DNA of 64,000 nucleotides from Unio delphinus (Eukaryota > Mollusca > Bivalvia > Unionida > Unionidae), in contig JAQISU010000070.1 in the NCBI GenBank assembly GCA_029339505.1, forward strand, positions 783,501 through 847,500. Direction: 5' to 3'. Numbering within the stretch: position 1 is the stretch's first letter; every line of letters starts with the position of its first letter. The notes under the pieces are model-generated. The model worked only from the letters and a program-made list of their open reading frames with translations, searched no databases and was not told the origin of the DNA. The translations under genes and the position numbers were made by a program. This document shows, piece after piece, positions 14,112-27,963 of this stretch.

Positions 14112-15183
14112 GAACTTACAAGCAGGTACATACTGATATACTAACATTTTAGAACTTACAAGTGGGTACATACTGATATACTAACATTTTAGAACTTACA
14201 AGTGGGTACATACTGATATACAAACATTTTAGAACTTACAAGTGGGTACATACTGATATACTAACATTTTAGAACTTACAAGTGGGTACATACTGATATA
14301 CTAACATTTTAGAACTTACAAGTGGGTACATACTGATATACTAACATTTTAGAACTTACAAGCAGGTACATACTGATATACTAACATTTTAGAACTTACA
14401 AGTGGGTACATACTGATATACTAACATTTTAGAACTTACAAGTGGGTACATACTGATATACTAACATTTTAGAACATACAAGCGGGTACATACTGATATC
14501 CTAATATTTTAGAACTTACAAGCGGGTACATACTGATATACTAACATTTTAGAACTTACAAGCGGGTACATACTGATATACTAACATTTTAGAACTTACA
14601 AGCGTGTACATACTGATATACTAACATTTTAGAACTTACAAGCGGGTACATACTGATATACTAACATTTTAGAACTTACAAGTGGGTACATACTGATATA
14701 CTAACATTTTAGAACTTACAAGTGGGTACATACTGATATACTAACATTTTAGAACTTACAAGTGGGTACATACTGATATACTAACATTTTAGAACTTACA
14801 AGCGGGTACATACTGATATACTAATATTTTAGAACTTACAAGTGGGTACATACTGATATACTAACATTTTAGAACTTACAAGTGGGTACATACTGATATA
14901 CAAACATTTTAGAACTTACAAGTGGGTACATACTGATATAATAACATTTTAGAACTTACAAGTGGGTACATACTGATATACAAACATTTTAAAACTTACA
15001 AGCAGCTACATACTGATATCCTAACATTTTAGAACTTACAAGTGGGTACATACTGATATACTAACATTTTAGAACTTACAAGTGGGTACATACTGATATA
15101 CTAACATTTTAGAACTTACAAGTGGGTACATACTGATATACTAACATTTTAGAACTTACATGTACAAGCGGGTACATACTGAT
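14112..15183. repeat. 40-bp minisatellite, left part, about 27 units
   Basis: The unit is AGAACTTACAAGTGGGTACA followed by TACTGATATACTAACATTTT, with very regular 40-bp spacing. Variants are mostly GTGGG/GCGGG/GCAGG and ATACTAAC/ATACAAAC/ATCCTAAC. The array is cut by the LINE at about 15184 and resumes at 17246, so the retrotransposon landed inside it, between a unit's TACTGATATC and CTAACATTTT. Confidence 0.97.
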
Positions 15184-17245
15184 ATCTATGAAGTCGCTAA
15201 GAAGAATGTCACAAACATAGTCCATTTAGCCAAATTATCCCACTACTTTACTAAGATCACAGAGAGTTCCAGCTGCAAAGAGCTCTTCGAGATAACTAGC
15301 AAACTAATGTCAAGGAACAAATGTACACCACTTCCAACAACCTTCTCTCCACTAGACCTTCTGGACCAATTTGCAAATTTCCTCTGTGACAAAGTACAAA
15401 CCATTAGAGATTCGCTTGACAGCACGATTTCAACTGACTCATCACCATACAGTTATGATGCAGAATTTCAGTGACAACCATTAGGAACATTTGAACCTGT
15501 TTCTATTGATTTAGTACGGAAAGTCATGATAAAAAGTGCACCAAAGTCTTGTGAATTTGATCCAATTCCGACATCACTGCTGCTTGAGTGCTTAGACCCA
15601 ATATTGCCTTCACTAACTGATGTTATTAATATCTCTCTCTCATCAGGGGAATTCCCATCATTTTTCAAAACTGCCATCGTAAAGCCACTACTGAAGAAAC
15701 CAACACTGGACCATAACGATTTAAAGAATTACCACCCAGTTTCTTATCTCCCATTCAAATAAAAAATCATAGAAAAGGTTGTTCTAACCCAACTTGTATT
15801 GCATTTGAATTCAAACAGTCTTTTTAGCAATGTACAGTCTGCATATCGCCCTTGCCACAGTATGGAAACTACTCTTCTGAAAGTATTTAATGACATTCTC
15901 TCTGCTTTGGATAGTGGAAAGATTACAGTCCTCACTCTCCTGGATTTATCTGCAGCATTTGACACAATAGACCATGATATATTACTTCGTCTCCAGCATG
16001 TATTTGGCATTCAGAATATAGCCTTGCAGTGGTTAAAGTCCTGCTTAGTCAACAGGACACAAATTATATCTACAAATGGAAATACACTCCAGCCCAGTTG
16101 ACGTATGTTGTGGTGTTCCACAGGGATCTGTTCTTGGACCAGTTCTCTTCATTCTATACACTCAGCCGCTCTCAAGTGTCATAGATCATCACCCAGTGTT
16201 GCACCAATTTTATGCTGATGACACCCAAATATACAAGTCTAGCCACCCAACTGAAGTTGATGCTACCATTAATGGAGTAGACAGGTGCATTTCTGATGTG
16301 AAATCATGGATGATATGTAACAAGCTGCAGATGAATGATGATAAAACTGAGGCTATTCTGATCACAACACAAAGCCTTTCTCATTCACATCCTTTTCCTC
16401 AGACAATAAATATCAGCAACACCAACATTATATTCTCAAAGTCAGTTCAAAACCTAGGCATAACTCTAGACAGTACTCTCACACTACACCAACATGTCAT
16501 GAACATTTGCAAGGCTGCATATCTTGAACTGAGATGCATCAGCTCCATTCGTAAATATCTTTCAGTTGATGCCACTAAAACACTTGTGTGCTCATTAGTA
16601 CTTTCAAGACTGGACTATTGTAAATTAATTCTGTCTGGTTCATCACAATATTTACTCCAGAAACTTTAAAAAGTTCAAAACACAGCTGCACAGATCATCT
16701 TTAGAGTACTTCGATCAGAGCACACCTCACCACTGCTCTGTACCCTACACTGGCTATTGATTTGATACAGAATCAAACACAAAATTTGTTCTCTGTGCTA
16801 TGTTTTGTTTCAATGACAGACTCCAGTCCAACATACCTATCCAGCCTCACCCATGTGTATACACCAGCTAGATACTTATGCTCTTCTTCTGACAATCGTG
16901 TACTCATTGTTCCTATGGTGAAAACAAAGTCATATGGACAGAGTTCATTCGCACACCAGGGCCTGGCAACGTGGAACGAATTGCCCATTGAAATTAGACA
17001 CAAAGATACGGTGGTCCCTTTTTAGAGTGCTCTTAAAAATCACCTGTTTTGACTGCAGGGACAAACTTAGAGACCTTATCGTGTTTTGTATCTTATATGT
17101 TTTCAGCATGTTTTTATGTTTTCCAATTTCAATGTTTTTGTCATTTGTTTTTCTGTAGTGTAGTCATATCATTATTGATGGTGTAAAATGCTTAGAGCTT
17201 CGAAAGATTAGGCGCTATACAAAGTCCTCATTATTATTATTATAC
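15184..17245 (+). pseudogene. Dead CR1/L2-like non-LTR retrotransposon (5'-truncated LINE)
   Basis: This is a reverse transcriptase relic that once copied its own RNA into DNA at the target site. Sequence evidence: a pre-RT linker (15184-15470), then the RT palm with LLDLSAAFDTIDHDIL near 15940-15980, [17 protein letters not shown] near 16110-16165 and the catalytic FYADD near 16208-16222. A C-terminal WNELPIEIRHKDTVVPF follows near 16970-17025. The element ends in an (ATT)n tail at about 17229-17241. The frame is broken by stops at 15472-15474, 15760-15762, 16667-16669 and about 16762, plus another after VVPF near 17023, and by a frameshift near 16090 and another near 16800. The endonuclease region is missing. 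Assignment to the CR1/L2 group of the Jockey superfamily comes from motif wording and the ATT tail; the exact family is not determined. Confidence 0.93.
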
Positions 17246-17430
17246 CCTAACATTTTAGAACTTACAAGTGGGTACATACATTTTAGAATTTACAAGTGAG
17301 TACATACTGATATACAAACATTTTAGAATTTACAAGTGGGTACATACATTTTAGAACTTACAAGCAGGTACATACTGATATCCTAACATTTTAGAACTTG
17401 CAAGCGTGTACCTACTGATATACAACATTT
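17246..17430. repeat. 40-bp minisatellite, right remnant
   Basis: This continues the array at 14112-15183 on the far side of the LINE. Units are irregular: two lack the TACTGATATACTAA segment, and the last is diverged. The contrast with the regular left part is clear. Confidence 0.9.
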
Positions 17431-17682
17431 TTAAACTAACAATTCAAGGATAAATCTGCAGCCATTTTCCGAGATGAACTAACAATTCCAGTAAGGGAAT
17501 TTACCTGTCTTAATTTTAATATCAATAATCCTGGATCAAAAATCAGATATTTTTGGTATTTGTAAGTAAATTTATTTACCACTGGCATCTATTATCTTTG
17601 CATAATGATTAATGGCTGTTAGTGTTTGTACATTTTATTTATCTTATACAACTGTCTGTTTATTGTGTATTATTACACATTC

Positions 17683-17827
17683 ATGGTCTAAGTGACACTG
17701 TGTCCTTTCTCTCCTACTGACATAAATGAACATGTGTGCAATTATTTTTTTTTAATGGTCTAAGTGACACTGTGTCCTTTCTCTCCTACTGACATAAATG
17801 AACATGTGTGCAATTATTTTTTTTAAT
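17683..17827. repeat. 72-bp tandem duplication
   Basis: ATGGTCTAAGTGACACTGTG starts at 17683 and again at 17755, with near-identical sequence through ACATGTGTGCAATTATTTTT. It lies immediately left of the 24-bp satellite. Confidence 0.93.
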
Positions 17828-17849
17828 GTACAAGTGACAGTGTCTTTTG

Positions 17850-20800
17850 GATGTCTTGTCTTATGTACAATGTCTAATATTGTCTTACATATGATGTCTA
17901 TTATTGTCTTACATATGATGTCTAGTATTGTCTTATGTATGATGTCTAGTATTGTCTTATGTATGATGTCTATTATTGTCTAACATATGATGTCTAGTAT
18001 TGTCTTATGTATGATGTCTAGTATTGTCTTATGTATGATGTCTAGTATTGTCTTATGTATGATGTCTAGTATTGTCTTATGTATGATGTCTATTATTGTC
18101 TTATGTATGATGTCTAGTATTGTCTTATGTATGATGTCTAGTATTGTCTTACATATGATGTCTAGTATTGTCTTATGTATGATGTCTAGTATTGTCTTAT
18201 GTATGATGTCTAGTATTGTCTTATGTATGATGTCTAGTATTGTCTTATGTATGATGTCTAGTATTGTCTTACAGATGATGTCTATTATTGTCTTACATAT
18301 GATGTCTAGTATTGTCTTATGTATGATGTCTAGTATTGTCTTATGTATGATGTCTAGTATTGTCTTATGTATGATGTCTAGTATTGTCTTACAGATGATG
18401 TCTAGTATTGTCTTACATATGATGTCTAGTATTGTCTTACATATGATGTCTAGTATTGTCTTATGTATGATGTCTAGTATTGTCTTATGTATGATGTCTA
18501 GTATTGTCTTATGTATGATGTCTAGTATTGTCTTACATATGATGTCTAGTATTGTCTTACATATGATGTCTAGTATTGTCTTATGTATGATGTCTAGTAT
18601 TGTCTTATGTATGATGTCTAGTATTGTCTTATGTATGATGTCTAGTATTGTCTTATGTATGATGTCTAGTATTGTCTTACAGATGATGTCTAGTATTGTC
18701 TTACATATGATGTCTAGTATTGTCTTACATATGATGTCTAGTATTGTCTTATGTATGATGTCTAGTATTGTCTTATGTATGATGTCTAGTATTGTCTTAT
18801 GTATGATGTCTAGTATTGTCTTACATATGATGTCTAGTATTGTCTTACATATGATGTCTAGTATTGTCTTATGTATGATGTCTAGTATTGTCTTATGTAT
18901 GATGTCTAGTATTGTCTTATGTATGATGTCTAGTATTGTCTTATGTATGATGTCTAGTATTGTCTTACATATGATGTCTAGTATTGTCTTATGTATGATG
19001 TCTAGTATTGTCTTATGTATGATGTCTAGTATTGTCTTATGTATGATGTCTAGTATTGTCTTACATATGATGTCTAGTATTGTCTTATGTATGATGTCTA
19101 GTATTGTCTTACATATGATGTCTAGTATTGTCTTATGTATGATGTCTAGTATTGTCTTATGTATGATGTCTAGTATTGTCTTATGTATGATGTCTAGTAT
19201 TGTCTTACAGATGATGTCTAGTATTGTCTTACATATGATGTCTAGTATTGTCTTACATATGATGTCTAGTATTGTCTTATGTATGATGTCTAGTATTGTC
19301 TTATGTATGATGTCTAGTATTGTCTTACATATGATGTCTAGTATTGTCTTATGTATGATGTCTAGTATTGTCTTATGTATGATGTCTAGTATTGTCTTAC
19401 ATATGATGTCTAGTATTGTCTTACATATGATGTCTAGTATTGTCTTATGTATGATGTCTGGTATTGTCTTACATATGATGTCTAGTATTGTCTTATGTAT
19501 GATGTCTAGTATTGTCTTATGTATGATGTCTAGTATTGTCTTATGTATGATGTCTGGTATTGTCTTACATATGATGTCTAGTATTGTCTTATGTATGATG
19601 TCTAGTATTGTCTTATGTATGATGTCTAGTATTGTCTTATGTATGATGTCTAGTATTGTCTTATGTATGATGTCTAGTATTGTCTTACATATGATGTCTA
19701 GTATTGTCTTATGTATGATGTATAGTATTGTCTTATGTATGATGTCTAGTATTGTCTTACATATGATGTCTAGTATTGTCTTATGTATGATGTCTAGTAT
19801 TGTCTTATGTATGATGTCTAGTATTGTCTTATGTATGATGTCTAGTATTGTCTTATGTATGATGTCTGGTATTGTCTTATGTACGATGTCTAGTATTGTC
19901 TTACATATGATGTCTAGTATTGTCTTACATATGATGTCTAGTATTGTCTTATGTATGATGTCTAGTATTGTCTTACATATGATGTCTAGTATTGTCTTAT
20001 GTATGATGTCTATTATTGTCTTATGTATGATGTCTAGTATTGTCTTATGTATGATGTCTAGTATTGTCTTATGTATGATGTCTAGTATTGTCTTATGTAT
20101 GATGTCTATTATTGTCTTATGTATGATGTCTAGTATTGTCTTATGTATGATGTCTAGTATTGTCTTATGTATGATGTCTATTATTGTCTTATGTATGATG
20201 TCTAGTATTGTCTTATGTATGATGTCTATTATTGTCTTATGTATGATGTCTAGTATTGTCTTATGTATGATGTCTAGTATTGTCTTACAGATGATGTCTA
20301 GTATTGTCTTACATATGATGTCTAGTATTGTCTTACATATGATGTCTAGTATTGTCTTATGTATGATGTCTAGTATTGTCTTATGTATGATGTCTAGTAT
20401 TGTCTTATGTATGATGTCTGGTATTGTCTTACATATGATGTCTAGTATTGTCTTACAGATGATGTCTAGTATTGTCTTATGTATGATGTCTGGTATTGTC
20501 TTACAGATGATGTCTAGTATTGTCTTACATATGATGTCTAGAATTGTCTTATGTATGATGTCTGGTATTGTCTTACATATGATGTCTAGTATTGTCTTAC
20601 AGATGATGTCTAGTATTGTCTTATGTATGATGTCTAGTATTGTCTTATGTATGATGTCTATTATTGTCTTATGTATGATGTCTAGTATTGTCTTACATAT
20701 GATGTCTAGTATTGTCTTACATATGATGTCTAGTATTGTCTTACATATGATGTCTATTATTGTCTTATGTATGATGTCTATTATTGTCTTATGTATGATG

Positions 20801-23800
20801 TCTAGTATTGTCTTATGTATGATGTCTAGTATTGTCTTATGTATGATGTCTATTATTGTCTTATGTATGATGTCTAGTATTGTCTTACATATGATGTCTA
20901 GTATTGTCTTACAGATGATGTCTAGTATTGTCTTACATATGATGTCTAGTATTGTCTTATGTATGATGTCTAGTATTGTCTTATGTATGATGTCTAGTAT
21001 TGTCTTATGTATGATGTCTAGTATTGTCTTATGTATGATGTCTAGTATTGTCTTATGTATGATGTCTATTATTGTCTTATGTATGATGTCTAGTATTGTC
21101 TTATGTATGATGTCTAGTATTGTCTTATGTATGATGTCTAGTATTGTCTTATGTATGATGTCTAGTATTGTCTTATGTATGATGTCTAGTATTGTCTTAT
21201 GTATGATGTCTAGTATTGTCTTATGTATGATGTCTAGTATTGTCTTATGTATGATGTCTAGTATTGTCTTATGTATGATGTCTAGTATTGTCTTATGTAT
21301 GATGTCTAGTATTGTCTTACAGATGATGTCTATTATTGTCTTACATATGATGTCTAGTATTGTCTTATGTATGATGTCTAGTATTGTCTTATGTATGATG
21401 TCTAGTATTGTCTTATGTATGATGTCTAGTATTGTCTTACATATGATGTCTAGTATTGTCTTACAGATGATGTCTATTATTGTCTTACATATGATGTCTA
21501 GTATTGTCTTATGTATGATGTCTAGTATTGTCTTATGTATGATGTCTATTATTGTCTTATGTATGATGTCTAGTATTGTCTTATGTATGATGTCTAGTAT
21601 TGTCTTACATATGATGTCTGGTATTGTCTTATGTATGATGTCTAGTATTGTCTTACATATGATGTCTAGTATTGTCTTACATATGATGTCTAGTATTGTC
21701 TTACAGATGATGTCTATTATTGTCTTACATATGATGTCTATTATTGTCTTATGTATGATGTCTAGTATTGTCTTATGTATGATGTCTATTATTGTCTTAT
21801 GTATGATGTCTAGTATTGTCTTACATATGATATCTAGTATTGTCTTACAGATGATGTCTAGTATTGTCTTACATATGATGTCTAGTATTGTCTTATGTAT
21901 GATGTCTAGTATTGTCTTATGTATGATGTCTATTATTGTCTTATGTATGATGTCTAGTATTGTCTTACATATGATGTCTAGTATTGTCTTACAGATGATG
22001 TCTAGTATTGTCTTACATATGATGTCTAGTATTGTCTTATGTATGATGTCTAGTATTGTCTTATGTATGATGTCTAGTATTGTCTTATGTATGATGTCTA
22101 GTATTGTCTTACATATGATGTCTAGTATTGTCTTACATATGATGTCTAGTATTGTCTTACATATGATGTCTAGTATTGTCTTATGTATGATGTCTAGTAT
22201 TGTCTTATGTATGATGTCTAGTATTGTCTTATGTATGATGTCTAGTATTGTCTTACATATGATGTCTAGTATTGTCTTATGTATGATGTCTGGTATTGTC
22301 TTACATATGATGTCTAGTATTGTCTTACATATGATGTCTAGTATTGTCTTACAGATGATGTCTAGTATTGTCTTACATATGATGTCTAGTATTGTCTTAT
22401 GTATGATGTCTAGTATTGTCTTATGTATGATGTCTATTATTGTCTTATGTATGATGTCTAGTATTGTCTTATGTATGATGTCTAGTATTGTCTTATGTAT
22501 GATGTCTGGTATTGTCTTACAGATGATGTCTAGTATTGTCTTACATATGATGTCTAGAATTGTCTTATGTATGATGTCTGGTATTGTCTTACATATGATG
22601 TCTAGTATTGTCTTACAGATGATGTCTAGTATTGTCTTATGTATGATGTCTAGTATTGTCTTATGTATGATGTCTATTATTGTCTTATGTATGATGTCTA
22701 GTATTGTCTTACATATGATGTCTAGTATTGTCTTACATATGATGTCTAGTATTGTCTTACATATGATGTCTATTATTGTCTTATGTATGATGTCTATTAT
22801 TGTCTTATGTATGATGTCTAGTATTGTCTTATGTATGATGTCTAGTATTGTCTTATGTATGATGTCTATTATTGTCTTATGTATGATGTCTAGTATTGTC
22901 TTACATATGATGTCTAGTATTGTCTTACAGATGATGTCTAGTATTGTCTTACATATGATGTCTAGTATTGTCTTATGTATGATGTCTAGTATTGTCTTAT
23001 GTATGATGTCTAGTATTGTCTTATGTATGATGTCTAGTATTGTCTTATGTATGATGTCTAGTATTGTCTTATGTATGATGTCTATTATTGTCTTATGTAT
23101 GATGTCTAGTATTGTCTTATGTATGATGTCTAGTATTGTCTTATGTATGATGTCTAGTATTGTCTTATGTATGATGTCTAGTATTGTCTTATGTATGATG
23201 TCTAGTATTGTCTTATGTATGATGTCTAGTATTGTCTTATGTATGATGTCTAGTATTGTCTTATGTATGATGTCTAGTATTGTCTTATGTATGATGTCTA
23301 GTATTGTCTTATGTATGATGTCTAGTATTGTCTTACAGATGATGTCTATTATTGTCTTACATATGATGTCTAGTATTGTCTTATGTATGATGTCTAGTAT
23401 TGTCTTATGTATGATGTCTAGTATTGTCTTATGTATGATGTCTAGTATTGTCTTACATATGATGTCTAGTATTGTCTTACAGATGATGTCTATTATTGTC
23501 TTACATATGATGTCTAGTATTGTCTTATGTATGATGTCTAGTATTGTCTTATGTATGATGTCTATTATTGTCTTATGTATGATGTCTAGTATTGTCTTAT
23601 GTATGATGTCTAGTATTGTCTTACATATGATGTCTGGTATTGTCTTATGTATGATGTCTAGTATTGTCTTACATATGATGTCTAGTATTGTCTTACATAT
23701 GATGTCTAGTATTGTCTTACAGATGATGTCTATTATTGTCTTACATATGATGTCTATTATTGTCTTATGTATGATGTCTAGTATTGTCTTATGTATGATG

Positions 23801-26800
23801 TCTATTATTGTCTTATGTATGATGTCTAGTATTGTCTTACATATGATATCTAGTATTGTCTTACAGATGATGTCTAGTATTGTCTTACATATGATGTCTA
23901 GTATTGTCTTATGTATGATGTCTAGTATTGTCTTATGTATGATGTCTATTATTGTCTTATGTATGATGTCTAGTATTGTCTTACATATGATGTCTAGTAT
24001 TGTCTTACAGATGATGTCTAGTATTGTCTTACATATGATGTCTAGTATTGTCTTATGTATGATGTCTAGTATTGTCTTATGTATGATGTCTAGTATTGTC
24101 TTATGTATGATGTCTAGTATTGTCTTACATATGATGTCTAGTATTGTCTTACATATGATGTCTAGTATTGTCTTACATATGATGTCTAGTATTGTCTTAT
24201 GTATGATGTCTAGTATTGTCTTATGTATGATGTCTAGTATTGTCTTATGTATGATGTCTAGTATTGTCTTACATATGATGTCTAGTATTGTCTTATGTAT
24301 GATGTCTGGTATTGTCTTACATATGATGTCTAGTATTGTCTTACATATGATGTCTAGTATTGTCTTACAGATGATGTCTAGTATTGTCTTACATATGATG
24401 TCTAGTATTGTCTTATGTATGATGTCTAGTATTGTCTTATGTATGATGTCTATTATTGTCTTATGTATGATGTCTAGTATTGTCTTATGTATGATGTCTA
24501 GTATTGTCTTACATATGATGTCTAGTATTGTCTTATGTATGATGTCTAGTATTGTCTTATGTATGATGTCTAGTATTGTCTTATGTATGATGTCTATTAT
24601 TGTCTTATGTATGATGTCTAGTATTGTCTTATGTATGATGTCTAGTATTGTCTTACATATGATGTCTAGTATTGTCTTATGTATGATGTCTAGTATTGTC
24701 TTATGTATGATGTCTAGTATTGTCTTATGTATGATGTCTATTATTGTCTTATGTATGATGTCTAGTATTGTCTTATGTATGATGTCTAGTATTGTCTTAC
24801 ATATGATGTCTAGTATTGTCTTATGTATGATGTCTAGTATTGTCTTATGTATGATGTCTAGTATTGTCTTATGTATGATGTCTAGTATTGTCTTATGTAT
24901 GATGTCTAGTATTGTCTTACAGATGATGTCTAGTATTGTCTTACATATGATGTCTAGTATTGTCTTACATATGATGTCTAGTATTGTCTTATGTATGATG
25001 TCTGGTATTGTCTTACATATGATGTCTAGTATTGTCTTACAGATAATGTCTAGTATTGTCTTACATATGATGTCTAGTATTGTCTTATGTATGATATCTA
25101 TTATTGTCTTATGTATGATGTCTGGTATTGTCTTACATATGATGTCTAGTATTGTCTTACATATGATGTCTAGTATTGTCTTATGTATGATGTCTAGTAT
25201 TGTCTTATGTATGATGTCTAGTATTGTCTTATGTATGATGTCTGGTATTGTCTTATGTATGATGTCTAGTATTGTCTTACAGATGATGTCTAGTATTGTC
25301 TTACATATGATGTCTAGTATTGTCTTACATATGATGTCTAGTATTGTCTTACATATGATGTCTAGTATTGTCTTACATATGATGTCTGGTATTGTCTTAT
25401 GTATGATGTCTAGTATTGTCTTATGTATGATGTCTAGTATTGTCTTATGTATGATGTCTAGTATTGTCTTATGTATGATGTCTAGTATTGTCTTATGTAT
25501 GATGTCTAGTATTGTCTTATGTATGATGTCTAGTATTGTCTTATGTATGATGTCTATTATTGTCTTATGTATGATGTCTAGTATTGTCTTATGTATGATG
25601 TCTAGTATTGTCTTACATATGATGTCTAGTATTGTCTTATGTATGATGTCTAGTATTGTCTTATGTATGATGTCTAGTATTGTCTTATGTATGATGTCTA
25701 GTATTGTCTTATGTATGATGTCTAGTATTGTCTTACAGATGATGTCTAGTATTGTCTTACATATGATGTCTAGTATTGTCTTACATATGATGTCTAGTAT
25801 TGTCTTATGTATGATGTCTGGTATTGTCTTACATATGATGTCTAGTATTGTCTTACAGATAATGTCTAGTATTGTCTTACATATGATGTCTAGTATTGTC
25901 TTATGTATGATGTCTATTATTGTCTTATGTATGATGTCTGGTATTGTCTTACATATGATGTCTAGTATTGTCTTACATATGATGTCTAGTATTGTCTTAT
26001 GTATGATGTCTAGTATTGTCTTATGTATGATGTCTAGTATTGTCTTATGTATGATGTCTGGTATTGTCTTATGTATGATGTCTAGTATTGTCTTACAGAT
26101 GATGTCTAGTATTGTCTTACATATGATGTCTAGTATTGTCTTACATATGATGTCTAGTATTGTCTTACATATGATGTCTAGTATTGTCTTACATATGATG
26201 TCTGGTATTGTCTTATGTATGATGTCTAGTATTGTCTTATGTATGATGTCTAGTATTGTCTTATGTATGATGTCTAGTATTGTCTTATGTATGATGTCTA
26301 GTATTGTCTTATGTATGATGTCTAGTATTGTCTTATGTATGATGTCTAGTATTGTCTTATGTATGATGTCTAGTATTGTCTTATGTATGATGTCTAGTAT
26401 TGTCTTACAGATGATGTCTAGTATTGTCTTACATATGATGTCTAGTATTGTCTTATGTATGATGTCTAGTATTGTCTTATGTATGATGTCTGGTATTGTC
26501 TTACATATGATGTCTAGTATTGTCTTACAGATAATGTCTAGTATTGTCTTACATATGATGTCTAGTATTGTCTTATGTATGATGTCTGGTATTGTCTTAT
26601 GTATGATGTCTAGTATTGTCTTACATATGATGTCTAGTATTGTCTTACAGATAATGTCTAGTATTGTCTTACATATGATGTCTAGTATTGTCTTATGTAT
26701 GATGTCTAGTATTGTCTTATGTATGATGTCTAGTATTGTCTTATGTATGATGTCTAGTATTGTCTTATGTATGATGTCTAGTATTGTCTTACATATGATG

Positions 26801-26886
26801 TCTAGTATTGTCTTATGTATGATGTCTAGTATTGTCTTATGTATGATGTCTAGTATTGTCTTATGTATGATGTCTGGTATTGTCTA
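17850..26886. repeat. 24-bp satellite array, about 376 units, with higher-order structure
   Basis: A representative unit is 18001-18024 (TGTCTTATGTATGATGTCTA then GTAT). No indels disturb the 24-bp register over about 9 kb. Plus-strand frame 2 has no stop from 17987 to 26908 (2,973 codons), repeating an octapeptide M-M-S-S-I-V-L-C, with C/H/Q at the last position and S/I/G/R at the fourth. Variable codons are TGT/CAT/CAG and AGT/ATT/GGT/AGA, all amino-acid-changing, which argues against selection for a protein. The reading frame also runs through the unit before 17987 and is closed there by one TAA (17981-17983). Rare variants mark higher-order repeats: TAGAATTG at 20541 and 22557 and ATGATATC at 21827 and 23843, each 2,016 bp (84 units) apart. 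Confidence 0.98.
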
Positions 26887-27032
26887 TGGTGTACATGGTT
26901 CTAGGTAATTTTAATTTTTTGCACATTTAGACAAAATATATTCACTTTTATGCGGTATGAATATATATTCATTTTGTGATTTACAAACCAAGAATTTGAA
27001 AACTCAAGTTCTTTCTATGGAACCATCACATC

Positions 27033-27100
27033 ACAAGACAAGACAAGACAAGACAAGACAAGACAAGACAAGACAAGACAAGACAAGACAAGACAAGACA
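27033..27100. repeat. (ACAAG)n pentanucleotide microsatellite
   Basis: About 13 perfect copies of ACAAG, followed by decayed copies (ACAACATAACACAACC). Confidence 0.97.
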
Positions 27101-27197
27101 ACATAACACAACCAATTCCATCTTCACAAAGTTATATGTGGACAAAAATGTAACGTTTTTAGAAAAAAATCACTAAAATTTATACCTGAAAAATATA

Positions 27198-27462
27198 AGA
27201 CATTAATGTACACTATGTTTTGATATGCTGTTGTTAAAACATTGTTTCAAGACATTAATGTACACTATGTTTTTGATATGCTGTTGTTAAAACATTGTTT
27301 CAAGACATTAATGTACACTATGTTTTTGATATGCTGTTGTTAAAACATTGTTTCAAGACATTAATGTACACTATGTTTTTTATATGCTGTTGTTAAAACA
27401 TTGTTTCAAGACATTAATGTACACTATGTTTTTGATATGCTGTTGTTAAAACATTGTTTCAA
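27198..27462. repeat. 52/53-bp tandem repeat, 5 units
   Basis: AGACATTAATGTACACTATG recurs at 27198, 27250, 27303, 27356 and 27409. The first unit is 1 bp shorter in a T run. Confidence 0.96.
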
Positions 27463-27767
27463 GAACTCCATGTTTGTCTTGAATATAGTGTCCATGAAAG
27501 GTCATTTAAAGAGCGAGATATTTGTCTCTTATATTATCGGTCAAAGTTCATTTAATGTAGTCTGTGTTTGTCATTTGTATAGTGTTGGTGAAGTTTCACT
27601 AAAGCCTTTGTTATTATATTATTATATGTGTCGATGTTAAATTAAAAAAATCTTTGCTTTATAACAATTCTAAAAGTGTAATCTTAAAAAGAAAAAATGC
27701 AAACAATGACTGTATTCACCTTTTTGGGAACTATTTCTTTCAGGCTTACTTTCATTTCCAAATGAAA

Positions 27768-27769
<2 letters not shown>
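27463..27769. other. Short unique interval, no gene seen
   Basis: Unique AT-rich sequence between two repeats. The open frame at 27401-27640 begins in the repeat array and has no recognisable family. Confidence 0.5.
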
Positions 27770-27823
<54 letters not shown>

Positions 27824-27927
27824 TGCATGCATGCATGCATACATACATACATACATACATACATACATACATACATACATACATACATACATACATACAT
27901 ACATACATACATACATACATACATACA

Positions 27928-27963
<36 letters not shown>

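Noticed and set aside
14112..15183. CRISPR array
   Set aside because: The 40-bp repeats are contiguous with no unique spacers, there are no associated genes, and the genome is eukaryotic.
15243..16010. Minus-strand ORFs opposite the LINE
   Set aside because: Shadow frames of the plus-strand reverse transcriptase with no motif of their own.
16076..16669. An active reverse transcriptase gene
   Set aside because: The YADD motif is intact in this piece, but the element has several stops and two frameshifts and lacks the endonuclease.
17987..26908. A single 2,973-residue repetitive protein
   Set aside because: The unit is a multiple of 3 bp, so an open frame is expected once one unit lacks a stop. 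Variants are almost all amino-acid-changing, and there is no non-repeat domain, signal or plausible start context.
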